From: Vibrio toranzoniae
GTDB lineage: Bacteria; Pseudomonadota; Gammaproteobacteria; Enterobacterales; Vibrionaceae
NCBI RefSeq assembly: GCF_024347655.1
Contig: NZ_AP025514.1
Location: 1,798,001-1,862,000, forward strand
Reading direction: 5' to 3'
Length of the DNA stretch: 64,000 bases
Shown: positions 1 through 9,738 of the stretch, in pieces
How positions within the stretch are numbered: the first letter of the stretch is position 1
Layout: each line of letters opens with the position of its first letter
Position numbers and translations under genes: made by a program
The notes under the pieces: generated by a model
Database searches by the model: none
What the model saw: only the letters and a program-made list of their open reading frames with translations
Told to the model about the DNA's origin: nothing

Positions 1-1098
1 TGAATCAACACCACGTTCGAAACGTAGAGAAGAATCTGTGTGAAGGCCGTAAGCACGCGCGCGACCACGGATGTGATCCGGTGCGAAGAATGCCGCTTCT
101 AGAAGTACGTCTGTTGTTTCAGTAGTCACACCTGAATCTTGACCGCCAAAGATACCAGCGATTGCTAGTGCTTTGTTGTGGTCAGCGATAACAAGTGTGT
201 TGCTGTTTAGTTCAGCTTCGTTGCCATCTAGAAGTGTTAGCTTTTCGCCCTGCTCTGCTAGACGAACCACGATACCGCCTTCGATCTTAGCGAGATCAAA
301 TGCGTGCATTGGTTGGCCTTGCTCTAGCATCACGTAGTTTGTGATGTCTACAACTGGGTCGATTGAACGGATACCACAACGGCGCAGTTTTTCTTGCATC
401 CAGATTGGCGATTCCGCTTTCACGTTTACGTTCTTAACCACACGGCCCAGGTAACGTGGACAAGCATCAGTTGCTTTGATTTCAACAGACACTGTGTCTT
501 CAATGCTTGTTGCCACAGCTTCAACTGTTGGCTCTGTAACGTCTGCGCGGTTTAGTACGCCAACTTCACGAGCAAGGCCACGGATGCTGAAGCAGTCTGC
601 GCGGTTTGCTGTTAGGTCTACGTCGATAGTTACGTCGTTAAGCTCAAGAAGCTCACGTACGTCCATACCTAGCGTTGTGCCTTCTGGCAGCTCAAGGATG
701 CCGTCAGACTCTACGTCGATACCTAGCTCAGAGAAAGAACAAAGCATGCCGTGCGATGGAACGCCACGTAGTTTTGCTTTCTTGATTTTGAAGTCACCAG
801 GAAGTACTGCGCCAACGGTTGCTACTGCGACAGTTAGGCCAAGACGACAGTTAGATGCACCACATACGATATCTAGCAGCTCTTCTGCGCCGATATCAAT
901 TTTTGTAACTTGTAGTTTGTCTGCGTCTGGGTGCTGACCGCACTCAACCACTTTACCTACTTTAACGCCGGTGAATTCACCAGCAACAGGTTCTACATCG
1001 TCAACTTCCAAACCAGCCATAGTGATTTGGTGAGCTAGCTCTTCGCTGTTAATTGCAGGTTTAACCCACTCGCGTAGCCAAGATTCACTGAATTTCAT
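1..1098 (-). CDS. pheT: Phenylalanyl-tRNA synthetase beta subunit, 5' part only
   Basis: This is the N-terminal part (about 366 residues) of PheT, which with PheS forms the alpha2-beta2 enzyme that charges tRNA-Phe. The protein starts [12 protein letters not shown], as PheT proteins do, and the rest lies beyond the left end of the window; the family length is about 795 residues. The portion present should cover the EMAP-like tRNA-binding domain and the start of the B3/B4 editing region (family knowledge). It follows pheS by 18 nt, so the two are one operon. The identification is firm from the start sequence and the position behind pheS; the missing C-terminus is an edge effect, not a truncation. 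Confidence 0.93.
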   Translation of the reverse strand, partial: MKFSESWLREWVKPAINSEELAHQITMAGLEVDDVEPVAGEFTGVKVGKVVECGQHPDADKLQVTKIDIGAEELLDIVCGASNCRLGLTVAVATVGAVLPGDFKIKKAKLRGVPSHGMLCSFSELGIDVESDGILELPEGTTLGMDVRELLELNDVTIDVDLTANRADCFSIRGLAREVGVLNRADVTEPTVEAVATSIEDTVSVEIKATDACPRYLGRVVKNVNVKAESPIWMQEKLRRCGIRSIDPVVDITNYVMLEQGQPMHAFDLAKIEGGIVVRLAEQGEKLTLLDGNEAELNSNTLVIADHNKALAIAGIFGGQDSGVTTETTDVLLEAAFFAPDHIRGRARAYGLHTDSSLRFERGVDS

Positions 1099-1116
1099 AG
1101 TTTTGACTGCCCCGGA

Positions 1117-2157
<1,041 letters not shown>

Positions 2158-2317
2158 CTACACATAGTAATCAAACACGCAACTAATGCCAAATTGAATC
2201 GCTAAAAGAACAAGTTATTGACTAAAAACACGGCAAATTTAACAGGACATTAATGAGGAGTAGGAAGAAGTAGAACAATTACAGGTGCCACTTCTTAATT
2301 TGGAAATGACCTGAAGG

Positions 2318-3427
2318 CTAGATCTGAATCGAACAAACGCTGTTCTTCCCCGCATCTTTCGCTAGATAAACGGACTCGTCAGCCGCTTTAATCAATTCAT
2401 TCATGGTTTCGAATTCTTGGGTCATTTCAGCCACACCGACACTGATGCTGCCAATCCAAGCTTGGTTACCGGTTTCAACCTCTAATTCAGACACTTTCTG
2501 TCGCGTCGTTTCTGCGATGTGCATGCCCCCATTAAGATCGGTATCCGGGCAAATCACTAAGAACTCATCGCCTCCTAATCGACACACAATATCATCGTTG
2601 CGAAACCTATTTTTCAGTTCGTTCGCGAGGGTTTGTAACACCAGATCACCAGCATCATGCCCACAAGTGTCATTAATGCGCTTGAAGTGATCGGCATCGA
2701 TCATAATGCAGACTAAAGGTATGCCAAATTCTTTCGATTCTTGCCAATGCAAAGCTAACTGTTTAAAAGCACAACGACGGTTCGGTAATTTAGTGAGTGA
2801 ATCGGTTAAAGAGAGTTCTTCGAGTTTCTTGTTCGCTCGTTTCAATTCTGCGGTACGTTCTTCGACTTTGTCTTCGAGTACCTGATTGAAGCGTAACAAC
2901 TGTTTGTTTCGTTCAGAAACTTGTTCGAACAAGCCTTTAAGCGCGGCCAGTAAAGGGATGGTTGAAGAGTCTTGCTGCTTTTCTTGTGCCTCAAAGGCTT
3001 GAAGGGGTGTTGCCCCCTCTTCTATCGCGGCCACTTGTCGCGCCATGTTTTGGTCGATGCCAAGGATGTGATAAGCAAGCCAATGGATGAGGAAGTCCAG
3101 TAGCTGACGTGCTGATGCCTGATCTTCTTCCAATATGAAGGCTTGCATACTGTAGATATCTCGCATAAAAACACGATGCACTTTGATGTGTTCTTCGATG
3201 TGTAAGTCATAAACTCCGCACCCTCTCATCAAAGATTCTTCTTCTTTAAAGTGAAACTCAGCATAACTTGTGAGATCAAGTAAAGCGATGCGAATGTCTT
3301 CGACTGAGATCGTATTCTCAGACAGCAGGTTTCCGTAGTGGTTGATAAAACCAACAAGGTATTGATGTTGTTCGTCTACGACACCAATACCTGTTTCAAA
3401 GTTTTTATCCCAATTAAATGAATTCAT
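2318..3427 (-). CDS. Bacteriohemerythrin-GGDEF diguanylate cyclase
   Basis: Predicted oxygen/redox-responsive c-di-GMP synthase. The N-terminal hemerythrin domain has all seven di-iron ligands in register: H21, H59, E63, H80, H84, H120 and D125. A linker coiled coil (about 165-205) leads into a GGDEF domain with intact GGDEF at 285-289 and an RxxD product-inhibition site (RNDD, 276-279). There is no signal peptide or membrane segment, so it is cytoplasmic. The start chosen (MNSFNWDKNF) has AAGGA upstream; an in-frame ATG 14 codons earlier has no ribosome site. A V. cholerae ortholog next to pheST (Bhr-DGC, which I recall as VC1216) was reported to change cyclase activity with di-iron redox state. 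That this protein behaves likewise is inference. Confidence 0.9.
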   Translation of the reverse strand: MNSFNWDKNFETGIGVVDEQHQYLVGFINHYGNLLSENTISVEDIRIALLDLTSYAEFHFKEEESLMRGCGVYDLHIEEHIKVHRVFMRDIYSMQAFILEEDQASARQLLDFLIHWLAYHILGIDQNMARQVAAIEEGATPLQAFEAQEKQQDSSTIPLLAALKGLFEQVSERNKQLLRFNQVLEDKVEERTAELKRANKKLEELSLTDSLTKLPNRRCAFKQLALHWQESKEFGIPLVCIMIDADHFKRINDTCGHDAGDLVLQTLANELKNRFRNDDIVCRLGGDEFLVICPDTDLNGGMHIAETTRQKVSELEVETGNQAWIGSISVGVAEMTQEFETMNELIKAADESVYLAKDAGKNSVCSIQI

Positions 3428-3662
3428 AAATTCCTTAGGGCCGATACCACCAGCACAATTTGCATGCATATTCGGAGGCTATAGATGCTCGAAAATACAA
3501 CCATTTTACCTATAGAGCTATTCGATTATTTGATCCATTTTATAAAAAGACGACTTTGAACATTCTAAATATAATTCATCTTAAATTTGAGACGCTCCCC
3601 TTAACAAGAGCGCCCCACGAATCCAACATTAACTGATTTGAAACGCTAACTTTTTGTAAATA

Positions 3663-4895
3663 CTAAAAATAGTATTCCAACGCCACCTCAACAAAGTCAT
3701 CCTTGCGAGCAAAGAACAATAAGTCTTCAGCGGTTTCGTTTTCAAACAACCAAGCGTTCAGTCGCCACTTGAGGTTGTTATTGATGCGGCTCGACGCTTC
3801 GAGTTTTGCACTGTAGACATCGCTGTTATCTAAGTCTTGAGTGATGCCTGTTAATACCTCGGTTCCGTCTACATCGTTTAAGGCGAAACGCGCACCAAGG
3901 AACACATCGTTTTGGCCGATGGTTTGGGCGTTATTGCCTCGGCTGTCATACAAGTATTCAGCAATGAAGCCGATGTCCCAATACGACTCTAGCGCCCCAA
4001 CCCACGTGTATTCAAAGCCTGTCGCCACGCCAGTGTGGTTGTCGTAGCTGTCGCGATAAATGCTTTCTAGCTTCCACAACCAATCGCCAATAATGCCCTG
4101 TACATCAAGCCCGAAATGCTGCATTTGTGCGTAATAGGGCTTAAGCTTATTGCCTTCCACACGGTAATAAGGGTCGCGATTTGTGCCGCCTAAGTAGCTT
4201 AAACCGACATCCCAATCGCCGTACATTTGGCTATAACGCAATGCCACATCAACATGCTTTTCTTCTCTTGAAGATTCGTAAAGCGCATCGTCCGATACTG
4301 GCACAGTGGGCCTTAAGCGCCCGTCTTCCCCTGCGAAGGTACGTTCACGAAAATACGGAAGCAACATGGCGTCTATGGTTCCCCAGACTTTTATCGAGGT
4401 GAAGTGCACCATCGGCTGACCTAGTTTGGATTCACCATCGACCGATTCAATGGCATCGGTTTGGTTTACCACATCGACCAAGTGCGCCGATTCGGTTACG
4501 CCCCAGAACACTTTACTAACGCCCGCTCTCAGTTCGTAGTCATCCCAATACGTTAGGTACAGGGCTTCACGAATGTCACCATGGGTTCGCTCGTCGTCTT
4601 CACTGTCTAGGCGATAAAACGGAGTAAAGGTAAAGCTGCCATTACCCTCTTCTTGCTCCCAATAAAACTCTGGTTGTAACACCAGTGAGCTTTGCCCTTT
4701 ATCTTGCCCTTGTAAACCGTCGCTAAAGAACTGCCTGTGTTCAAGGTTAACCTGCCCTGCAAGCTGTGGGGTGACCTGTTCTACGAACTCAGAGCTAAAC
4801 CCATCTGCCACACATGGCAACGACACCTGCATAAGCCCCATGGTCACCACCAAGGTTAAAGATAACTGCGTTCCTGTTGACACAATCCTTTTCAT
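3663..4895 (-). CDS. Outer-membrane beta-barrel protein of the RND operon
   Basis: Predicted outer-membrane barrel of 410 residues. A signal peptide (about residues 1-31, cut near VADGF) is followed by alternating hydrophobic and polar strands rich in Tyr, Trp and Phe. The chain ends VALEYYF with a terminal Phe, the usual signal for barrel assembly. The general look resembles DUF1302/alginate-export-type porins, but I cannot assign a family firmly. It is the last gene of a three-gene unit, starting 9 nt after the LolA-like gene. That placement suggests it is the outer-membrane step for whatever the RND protein moves. Substrate unknown. Confidence 0.75.
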   Translation of the reverse strand: MKRIVSTGTQLSLTLVVTMGLMQVSLPCVADGFSSEFVEQVTPQLAGQVNLEHRQFFSDGLQGQDKGQSSLVLQPEFYWEQEEGNGSFTFTPFYRLDSEDDERTHGDIREALYLTYWDDYELRAGVSKVFWGVTESAHLVDVVNQTDAIESVDGESKLGQPMVHFTSIKVWGTIDAMLLPYFRERTFAGEDGRLRPTVPVSDDALYESSREEKHVDVALRYSQMYGDWDVGLSYLGGTNRDPYYRVEGNKLKPYYAQMQHFGLDVQGIIGDWLWKLESIYRDSYDNHTGVATGFEYTWVGALESYWDIGFIAEYLYDSRGNNAQTIGQNDVFLGARFALNDVDGTEVLTGITQDLDNSDVYSAKLEASSRINNNLKWRLNAWLFENETAEDLLFFARKDDFVEVALEYYF

Positions 4896-4904
4896 ATTTT
4901 TGCC

Positions 4905-5711
4905 TTACTTTGCACGTTTGAGTGTGTTTTTTTGGAAATCTTTGTCCTTAAGACCGGTCTGGAACGCTAAATCTGTCGTGGTTAATACCGTACTTTTACC
5001 TGTTTGGTGGTTTTGCATCGACATGGTGTGTGCGCGCCAGTATTGGTTTAGGTATTGTTGGTAGTCTTCGAACGACAGGGTTTTCAGCAATGCGCCTTTA
5101 CGGTCGTAAAACTCAACCTGAACGGGGCGGTAATATTGTTGATCGAGCCATACTTTCTGCTTGGTGTAGCCTGAATTTTTGTCGGTCGGCACTTGCTCTA
5201 AAACAAAGGTATCGACACCTTCAATTTTGGCGTCTTCAATATAGTTGAAGGTGTACTTTTCTAGCTCAAACGAGCTTAAGTCTTCATAAGCAAATTCACT
5301 GCCCATGAACGGGCCAGACTTGTTACGTGAAGAGATGCGTTTTACACGTTTCAAGGCAGGCAGATACAACCATTGGTCATCAGATTTAGTGATGTGTGAA
5401 TGGTTTAAGAAAGCCGTGCCTTTTACGTCACGTGGCTCATCAAAAATGGTCAGCCCTTTGTCGCCATCGTCATCAACCTCTAACGACTTCAATCGCATTA
5501 GGCGCGTACTGCTTTCGCCCTGTTTGTTGCGAAGTAGCATTTCCATTGTCGCGACAGAATCCCCCCACCCCATATCGACAGCTTTACGTTGTTCGGCAAT
5601 TTCTAGGCCTTTCGCTGGGTCTGCTAACGCAGAGAAAGCTGCAAACGCGCTCATTGTTATCAATGACGTTATTAATGTTTTCTTTGTTATAAAGTGTTTA
5701 ATGCTTTTCAT
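4905..5711 (-). CDS. Outer-membrane lipoprotein-sorting (LolA-like) protein
   Basis: 268-residue periplasmic protein with a signal peptide cleaved around FSALA-DPAKG. The body matches the LolA/LolB-like superfamily found beside RND transporters, with the recognisable segments RNKQGESSTR, DVKGTAFLNHSH, QWLYLPALKRVKRISSRNKSGPFMGSEF (split here: LPALKRVKRI, then GPFMGSEF) and VWLDQQYYRPVQVEFYDR. Such proteins bind a hydrophobic ligand or lipid in a half-barrel (family knowledge). The start has a strong AAGGAG site. It lies 44 nt after the RND gene and 9 nt before the barrel gene. The inferred role is shuttling a lipid-like substrate from the RND pump across the periplasm. The substrate is not known. 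Confidence 0.8.
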   Translation of the reverse strand: MKSIKHFITKKTLITSLITMSAFAAFSALADPAKGLEIAEQRKAVDMGWGDSVATMEMLLRNKQGESSTRLMRLKSLEVDDDGDKGLTIFDEPRDVKGTAFLNHSHITKSDDQWLYLPALKRVKRISSRNKSGPFMGSEFAYEDLSSFELEKYTFNYIEDAKIEGVDTFVLEQVPTDKNSGYTKQKVWLDQQYYRPVQVEFYDRKGALLKTLSFEDYQQYLNQYWRAHTMSMQNHQTGKSTVLTTTDLAFQTGLKDKDFQKNTLKRAK

Positions 5712-5755
5712 AAATTTCTCCTTGAGTCAGCCCACCGCAGCAGGCTGACGATTCC

Positions 5756-8227
5756 TTATTTGGTCGACGTAGACAGTTCGCCAACTGGTTTAGACGGGCT
5801 AGATTGATCGGCTTTAGATAGCTTTGATTCGTGCTGAGGTTTATCGGAATCGTGGGTTTGTTTGTCGAAGATCATCAGCAAGCTTGGTAGCAAAATGAAG
5901 TCGACCACTAGCGCAATGAAAATCACAATTGCGCTGAGTAAGCCCATGTCGGAGTTGAGTCTGAAGCTCGACATCGCCAGTACAGAGAAACCAGCGACAA
6001 GCACAACAGTGGTGATCCACAATGCACGGCCAACGGTGTGGAAGGCATAACGAACCGCTTCCTCCGCTGATTTCCCTTCCAATCGTGCACGTTGGTATTT
6101 ACTTAAGAAGTGCACTGCATCATCAACCACGATACCCAAAGTAAGGGTGACTACGACCGACAATCCAAGGTTGATTTCACCAGAGATAAGCGCCCACAAA
6201 CCAAAGCCAATAATTGCAGGGGCAATGTTTGGCACTAGGCTGATCATGCCTAAGCGAACCGAGCGCAATGCAAATATCATCAAGCCGGAGATAAGCACTA
6301 AGGTGATTGGCAGAGTCGAAAGCATGCTCGCCATGTTGGTTTCGCCGATATGAGCAAACATCAATGATGGGCTCGACGCGACCACTTCATATTGCGGCGC
6401 GTTGGCTGCAAACCATGAGTAGATGCGTTCTTCGAGTTCAACCAGTTCCACGCTGCCTAGGTTATCGACCGTGAGCACCATTTTGATCGATGACTTATCG
6501 ACGTTGATCTGGTTGTTCAAGTCCAAGCCATAAGGAAGAGACATCTCATAAAGCAGTAAGTATTGCGCAGCTAGCTCGCGGTTAAGTGGCAATTGGTAAT
6601 AGCTCTCGTCATCGCCGTGCATGTTCTTGTTCAAACGCATGTAAACATCGGAAAGCGTAGCCACATGGTCGGTTTCAGGTTGTACACGCAACCAGTCGGT
6701 AAAGTCACCAATCGCTTGCAAAAACACAGGATCAGCTATCGCTTGAGACTCGTTGGTTTTCACTGCAATACTGATGGTCGTCATGCCGCTTACAGTCTGT
6801 TCCATGAAGTCGGCCGCTTGTCTAAACTCACTAGAGGTATCGAAATACTTCACCGATTCATCATTCACTTTGTTCAAAGGAATTAACGCCGCAGCGCCGA
6901 CAATCACAAGCGTTGAAACAGGCAGTAGCGCTTTACGGTGAGTCACCACAAAATCACCGAGCTTATCCATAAAGGTCACTTTGCTTTGTGCCGCTTCATT
7001 CGTTGGTAAAGTCTTAACTGGTAGCAGTTTTAACAGCGCAGGTAGCATAGTCACGGATAGTAAACACGCTATCATCACACCCAATGCCGATAAGTTACCA
7101 AAGTCACGCAACACCGGGGAATCCGACATGTTCATCATCAAGAAGCCTATCGCAGTAGTGACAGACGTTATCAAAATCGGCATCGCATTCAGCTTGATGC
7201 TGTATTGAATGGCTTGTGTTTTCTCCATCCCGCGTTGCATGGCTTGTCTCATGGTCACAATCACGTGAACACAGTCGGCAACGGCAAGGGTTAATACTAA
7301 CGTTGGAACATTGACCGTTGCCGTGCTAAGGAACATCCCTGCCCAGCCAGATAGCCCCATGGTCGCCACAATCGACGAGATAATCACAAGTAAGGTTGCA
7401 ACCACACTAAAAAATGAGCGCAGCATAAAGGTCAGGAACACCAACACCACCAACAGCATTAATGGCACGAGCGTTGCGCTGTCTTCCTGAGCCGACATCA
7501 TAAAGGCGTCATTCATTGCAATGATGCCCGCTTTGTGGAACTCGACATTTGGATAATCGGCTTGGTACTTGGCAAGCATGGTGTTGATAGCCGCGATCAC
7601 TTCTTGCACTTCTGCGGTTTCATCCACTTCAGGTAATTGCACGGTGACGTTAACAATAGTCACGTCACCAGACGCTGATACCAACGCATTCTTGAGCAGC
7701 GGCTCGTTCAGGGCAATCTGTTTAACTTTGGCGATTCGCTCTGGTGTATGCTCGTACCCTTCATACAACAGATCTTCCACCAAGAGGTCGTCTTCAATGG
7801 CTTCAGTGTGCTGATAATTGGCAAGTGAATCGACACGGCTTGAGTACGGGGTCTGCCACGCATCGACCGTAAGGTTTTGAATTAAGGTGAGGGTTTCCGG
7901 GGTGAAGACATTACCATTTTCAGGCGCGACAACAATCGCGAGGTTGTCAGTTTTCGCAAAGGTGGTTTGGATTTCTTCGAACGCCATCAACTGTTTGTTG
8001 GTGCCTTCGAAGAAGATGTTGTAGTCCCCTCTGAAGTAGAGGTTCTTTGCCCCTAATGCAGAGAGCATAATGATTGAAAGAACCACCAGCAGAACGATAA
8101 ACGAACGCTTGGTAGGCATTGAGTACCAACGGTTATTTAGATTCACGTTATCTAAGTTACTGCTATCTGACCGGCTACGGCTTAGATTAGGGATTTCTAA
8201 AGCGGGCTTCTGGCTGTCATGTTCCAT
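5756..8227 (-). CDS. RND-superfamily transporter, MmpL/HAE3 type
   Basis: Large inner-membrane transporter of 823 residues. It has two repeats, each with a lone TM helix, a large periplasmic loop and a five-helix bundle. The first bundle spans about residues 250-410 and the second the last 200 residues. Segments such as VADCVHVIVTM and VVDDAVHFLSKYQRA (ending each TM4-like helix) are typical of the SSD-like MMPL/HAE3 branch. The start chosen (MEHDSQKP) has GGAG 6 nt upstream; an ATG four codons earlier has no ribosome site. First gene of the structural operon. A TetR-type operator lies 16 nt before the start and another about 125 nt before it. No membrane-fusion protein is encoded nearby, which fits HAE3 rather than drug-efflux RND pumps. 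Confidence 0.85.
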   Translation of the reverse strand: MEHDSQKPALEIPNLSRSRSDSSNLDNVNLNNRWYSMPTKRSFIVLLVVLSIIMLSALGAKNLYFRGDYNIFFEGTNKQLMAFEEIQTTFAKTDNLAIVVAPENGNVFTPETLTLIQNLTVDAWQTPYSSRVDSLANYQHTEAIEDDLLVEDLLYEGYEHTPERIAKVKQIALNEPLLKNALVSASGDVTIVNVTVQLPEVDETAEVQEVIAAINTMLAKYQADYPNVEFHKAGIIAMNDAFMMSAQEDSATLVPLMLLVVLVFLTFMLRSFFSVVATLLVIISSIVATMGLSGWAGMFLSTATVNVPTLVLTLAVADCVHVIVTMRQAMQRGMEKTQAIQYSIKLNAMPILITSVTTAIGFLMMNMSDSPVLRDFGNLSALGVMIACLLSVTMLPALLKLLPVKTLPTNEAAQSKVTFMDKLGDFVVTHRKALLPVSTLVIVGAAALIPLNKVNDESVKYFDTSSEFRQAADFMEQTVSGMTTISIAVKTNESQAIADPVFLQAIGDFTDWLRVQPETDHVATLSDVYMRLNKNMHGDDESYYQLPLNRELAAQYLLLYEMSLPYGLDLNNQINVDKSSIKMVLTVDNLGSVELVELEERIYSWFAANAPQYEVVASSPSLMFAHIGETNMASMLSTLPITLVLISGLMIFALRSVRLGMISLVPNIAPAIIGFGLWALISGEINLGLSVVVTLTLGIVVDDAVHFLSKYQRARLEGKSAEEAVRYAFHTVGRALWITTVVLVAGFSVLAMSSFRLNSDMGLLSAIVIFIALVVDFILLPSLLMIFDKQTHDSDKPQHESKLSKADQSSPSKPVGELSTSTK

Positions 8228-8242
8228 CACAGTCTCCATTTG

Positions 8243-8255
8243 TGACGATTCGTCA
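8243..8255. promoter_or_regulatory. Predicted TetR operator O1 (transporter-proximal)
   Basis: TGACGATTCGTCA, a 13-bp palindrome with one central base, just upstream of the transporter start codon. The same motif recurs at 8353-8365 and, in degenerate form, twice before the tetR gene. A repressor bound here would block transcription or translation initiation of the RND operon (inference). Confidence 0.75.
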
Positions 8256-8352
8256 TATTTGTGTCATAAAAAATCAGCCAAAGCTGACACAGACACAATT
8301 CTTAGTCATACGTTCAAGAAAACCAAAACTACACTTGGTCAAATTTACGTTA

Positions 8353-8365
8353 TGACGAATCGTCA
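8353..8365. promoter_or_regulatory. Predicted TetR operator O2 (promoter-distal)
   Basis: TGACGAATCGTCA, the exact reverse complement of O1, in the 182-nt gap between tetR and the RND gene. It is about 110 bp from O1. A TTGACC-like element (complement strand, about 8338-8343) lies close by, but I could not pair it with a clear -10. Confidence 0.7.
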
Positions 8366-8380
8366 AAAATGGTTATTAAT

Positions 8381-8400
8381 AAACCCACATGAGTGGGCTT
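8381..8400 (-). terminator. Hairpin after tetR
   Basis: 8-bp stem (8381-8388 with 8393-8400, one G-T pair) with a 4-nt loop, 9 nt after the tetR stop. Only a short T tract follows in the direction of transcription, so it may be a weak terminator that partly separates tetR from the RND operon. Confidence 0.5.
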
Positions 8401-8409
8401 AATGGAAGC

Positions 8410-9195
8410 TTATCGACTTACTGATTCTAAGTAAGCAATTTCTTCACTGAACAATTCCTGCTCTACACGACGCCAAGTTTTTCGGTAATCCCAATCGCTA
8501 GAAAGAGGTTGCCAGTTTAGGCCATCTAGAAGCATATTTGCGTTATGTAATACTGAATACGGGTCTTGTAACCGCTTGATACAACGACTGTTTGATGCGT
8601 TCTGTGACAAGGCATTTGAACCGAATGCGATTGACCAGTTTGCAAACACGATGGCATCTGAACCCACACCAGAAGAGAACTTTAGGTCACCCGCTTCTAC
8701 TGCTTGGTTAACCATAGAGTCGGCTTGTTCAATCACCAGCTCTTCCAGTTCGTTCATCTCGGTAACGCGTGCACTAGACGCTTTCTCTAGTACCCACGGG
8801 CTTTTCGCCATGATCGCACAAGTTGATAGTACCGGTTCCATGCGAGCATAGATTCGGTAAGCAACGTGTAATGCGACGATCTTTTCGCGTGTGTTGCCTT
8901 CAAACTCTCCAGAACGAGAAAACATCAATGCCTCGGCCTTTAAGGAGTGAATACACAAGGCTAAAACCACGTCTTCTTTGCTGCAAAAGTGATTGTATAT
9001 CGTACCTTTAGAATAACAGCTCGCGGCCGTTAGCTTATCCATTGTGAGGTTTCCGAACCCTTGTTCTCGAACCAGGTCTTTTGCTAACAACATCAATTCT
9101 ACTTCTCGATCTGCGATAGACTGCTGCTTTTTAGACAACACGCCTTTGCAACCAAAGATACCTTGTTTATCGCCTTTACAACTAAAGCCAAACAT
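8410..9195 (-). CDS. TetR/AcrR-family regulator of the RND operon
   Basis: 261 residues. The N-terminal TetR helix-turn-helix is clear: GNLTMDKLTAASCYSKGTIYNHFCSKEDV (residues about 48-76; key elements LTAA, SKGTIYNHF). The C-terminal all-helical ligand/dimer domain has no recognised family. A Cys/Gly/Lys-rich stretch of about 20 residues precedes the HTH domain. The gene is upstream of and co-oriented with the RND-LolA-barrel genes. Two degenerate copies of the operator lie upstream of it and two good copies lie downstream, before the RND gene. This points to autoregulation plus repression of the export operon. The inducer is unknown. The start codon has only a weak ribosome site, so a shorter protein is possible. 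Confidence 0.88.
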   Translation of the reverse strand: MFGFSCKGDKQGIFGCKGVLSKKQQSIADREVELMLLAKDLVREQGFGNLTMDKLTAASCYSKGTIYNHFCSKEDVVLALCIHSLKAEALMFSRSGEFEGNTREKIVALHVAYRIYARMEPVLSTCAIMAKSPWVLEKASSARVTEMNELEELVIEQADSMVNQAVEAGDLKFSSGVGSDAIVFANWSIAFGSNALSQNASNSRCIKRLQDPYSVLHNANMLLDGLNWQPLSSDWDYRKTWRRVEQELFSEEIAYLESVSR

Positions 9196-9307
9196 AATTT
9201 CTCAGTCCATATATGAGCTTAGCCGTTATCTAAGCTTCGCCAGTATTTAAAACGCTCCTATCCAATATATTAACACGAATGATAAATTCATGTAGTTAAC
9301 CATTTTA

Positions 9308-9320
9308 TGACGCTTCGTCA
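9308..9320. promoter_or_regulatory. Predicted TetR operator O3 (tetR promoter)
   Basis: TGACGCTTCGTCA, matching the O1/O2 motif at 12 of 13 positions when compared with O1, about 110 bp upstream of the tetR start. With O4 it forms a pair whose starts are 17 bp apart. Confidence 0.65.
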
Positions 9321-9324
9321 TTTC

Positions 9325-9337
9325 TGACTTATCGTCA
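9325..9337. promoter_or_regulatory. Predicted TetR operator O4 (degenerate)
   Basis: TGACTTATCGTCA, matching O2 at 11 of 13 positions, next to O3 upstream of tetR. Its left half-site is degenerate, so affinity should be lower. Confidence 0.55.
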
Positions 9338-9459
9338 TAATAGCGCAAATATCGACCATATCAAGATATTTTGTAAATTAGATACAATTAATGAATAGAT
9401 GGACAAATAGATAAGAAAACAATCAATAGTCAGTATAGAGGGAAGATAGGCACGTTCAT

Positions 9460-9640
9460 GAGAGGATAAGACGAAAATTAGAAGCGCATTCTAAAATTCT
9501 AGTGGACCACGTTACTTTAAGCCTTGGTGCAGAATCAGCCCCAAAAATACGACCGTAAACCTCATCTTTAGCCATCTTTTTACCTAGAATGAATTAGGGT
9601 AGGCTTACTTTTTGGGGCAGACCTCTCCTTATGGTTAATA
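9460..9640 (-). other. Possible insertion-sequence remnant with a 39-codon ORF
   Basis: This gene-free stretch sits between tetR and the DnaT-like gene. On the complement strand a short ORF begins at 9575 (MAKDEVYGRIFGADSAPR...) and runs 39 codons. It is preceded by GGTCTGCCCCAAAAAGTAAG, a string that looks like the end of an IS3-type element. No second end or transposase body is present. The assignment is a guess from appearance. The remainder of 9338-9738 shows nothing else I can support apart from a short upstream ORF at 9702-9728. Confidence 0.25.
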
Positions 9641-9738
9641 TTTGGCTTACTAATGCCGTTTTCTGTTAAGTTGCTATAAATTCAGTTAGGGGTGACTTAC
9701 AATGGTGGCAACGATTTACCTTTATTGAGAACACTATC

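Noticed and set aside
476-937. 153-codon Ser/Thr-rich reading frame on the plus strand
   Set aside because: Antisense shadow of pheT; composition (Ser, Thr, Pro) is typical of reverse-strand artifacts.
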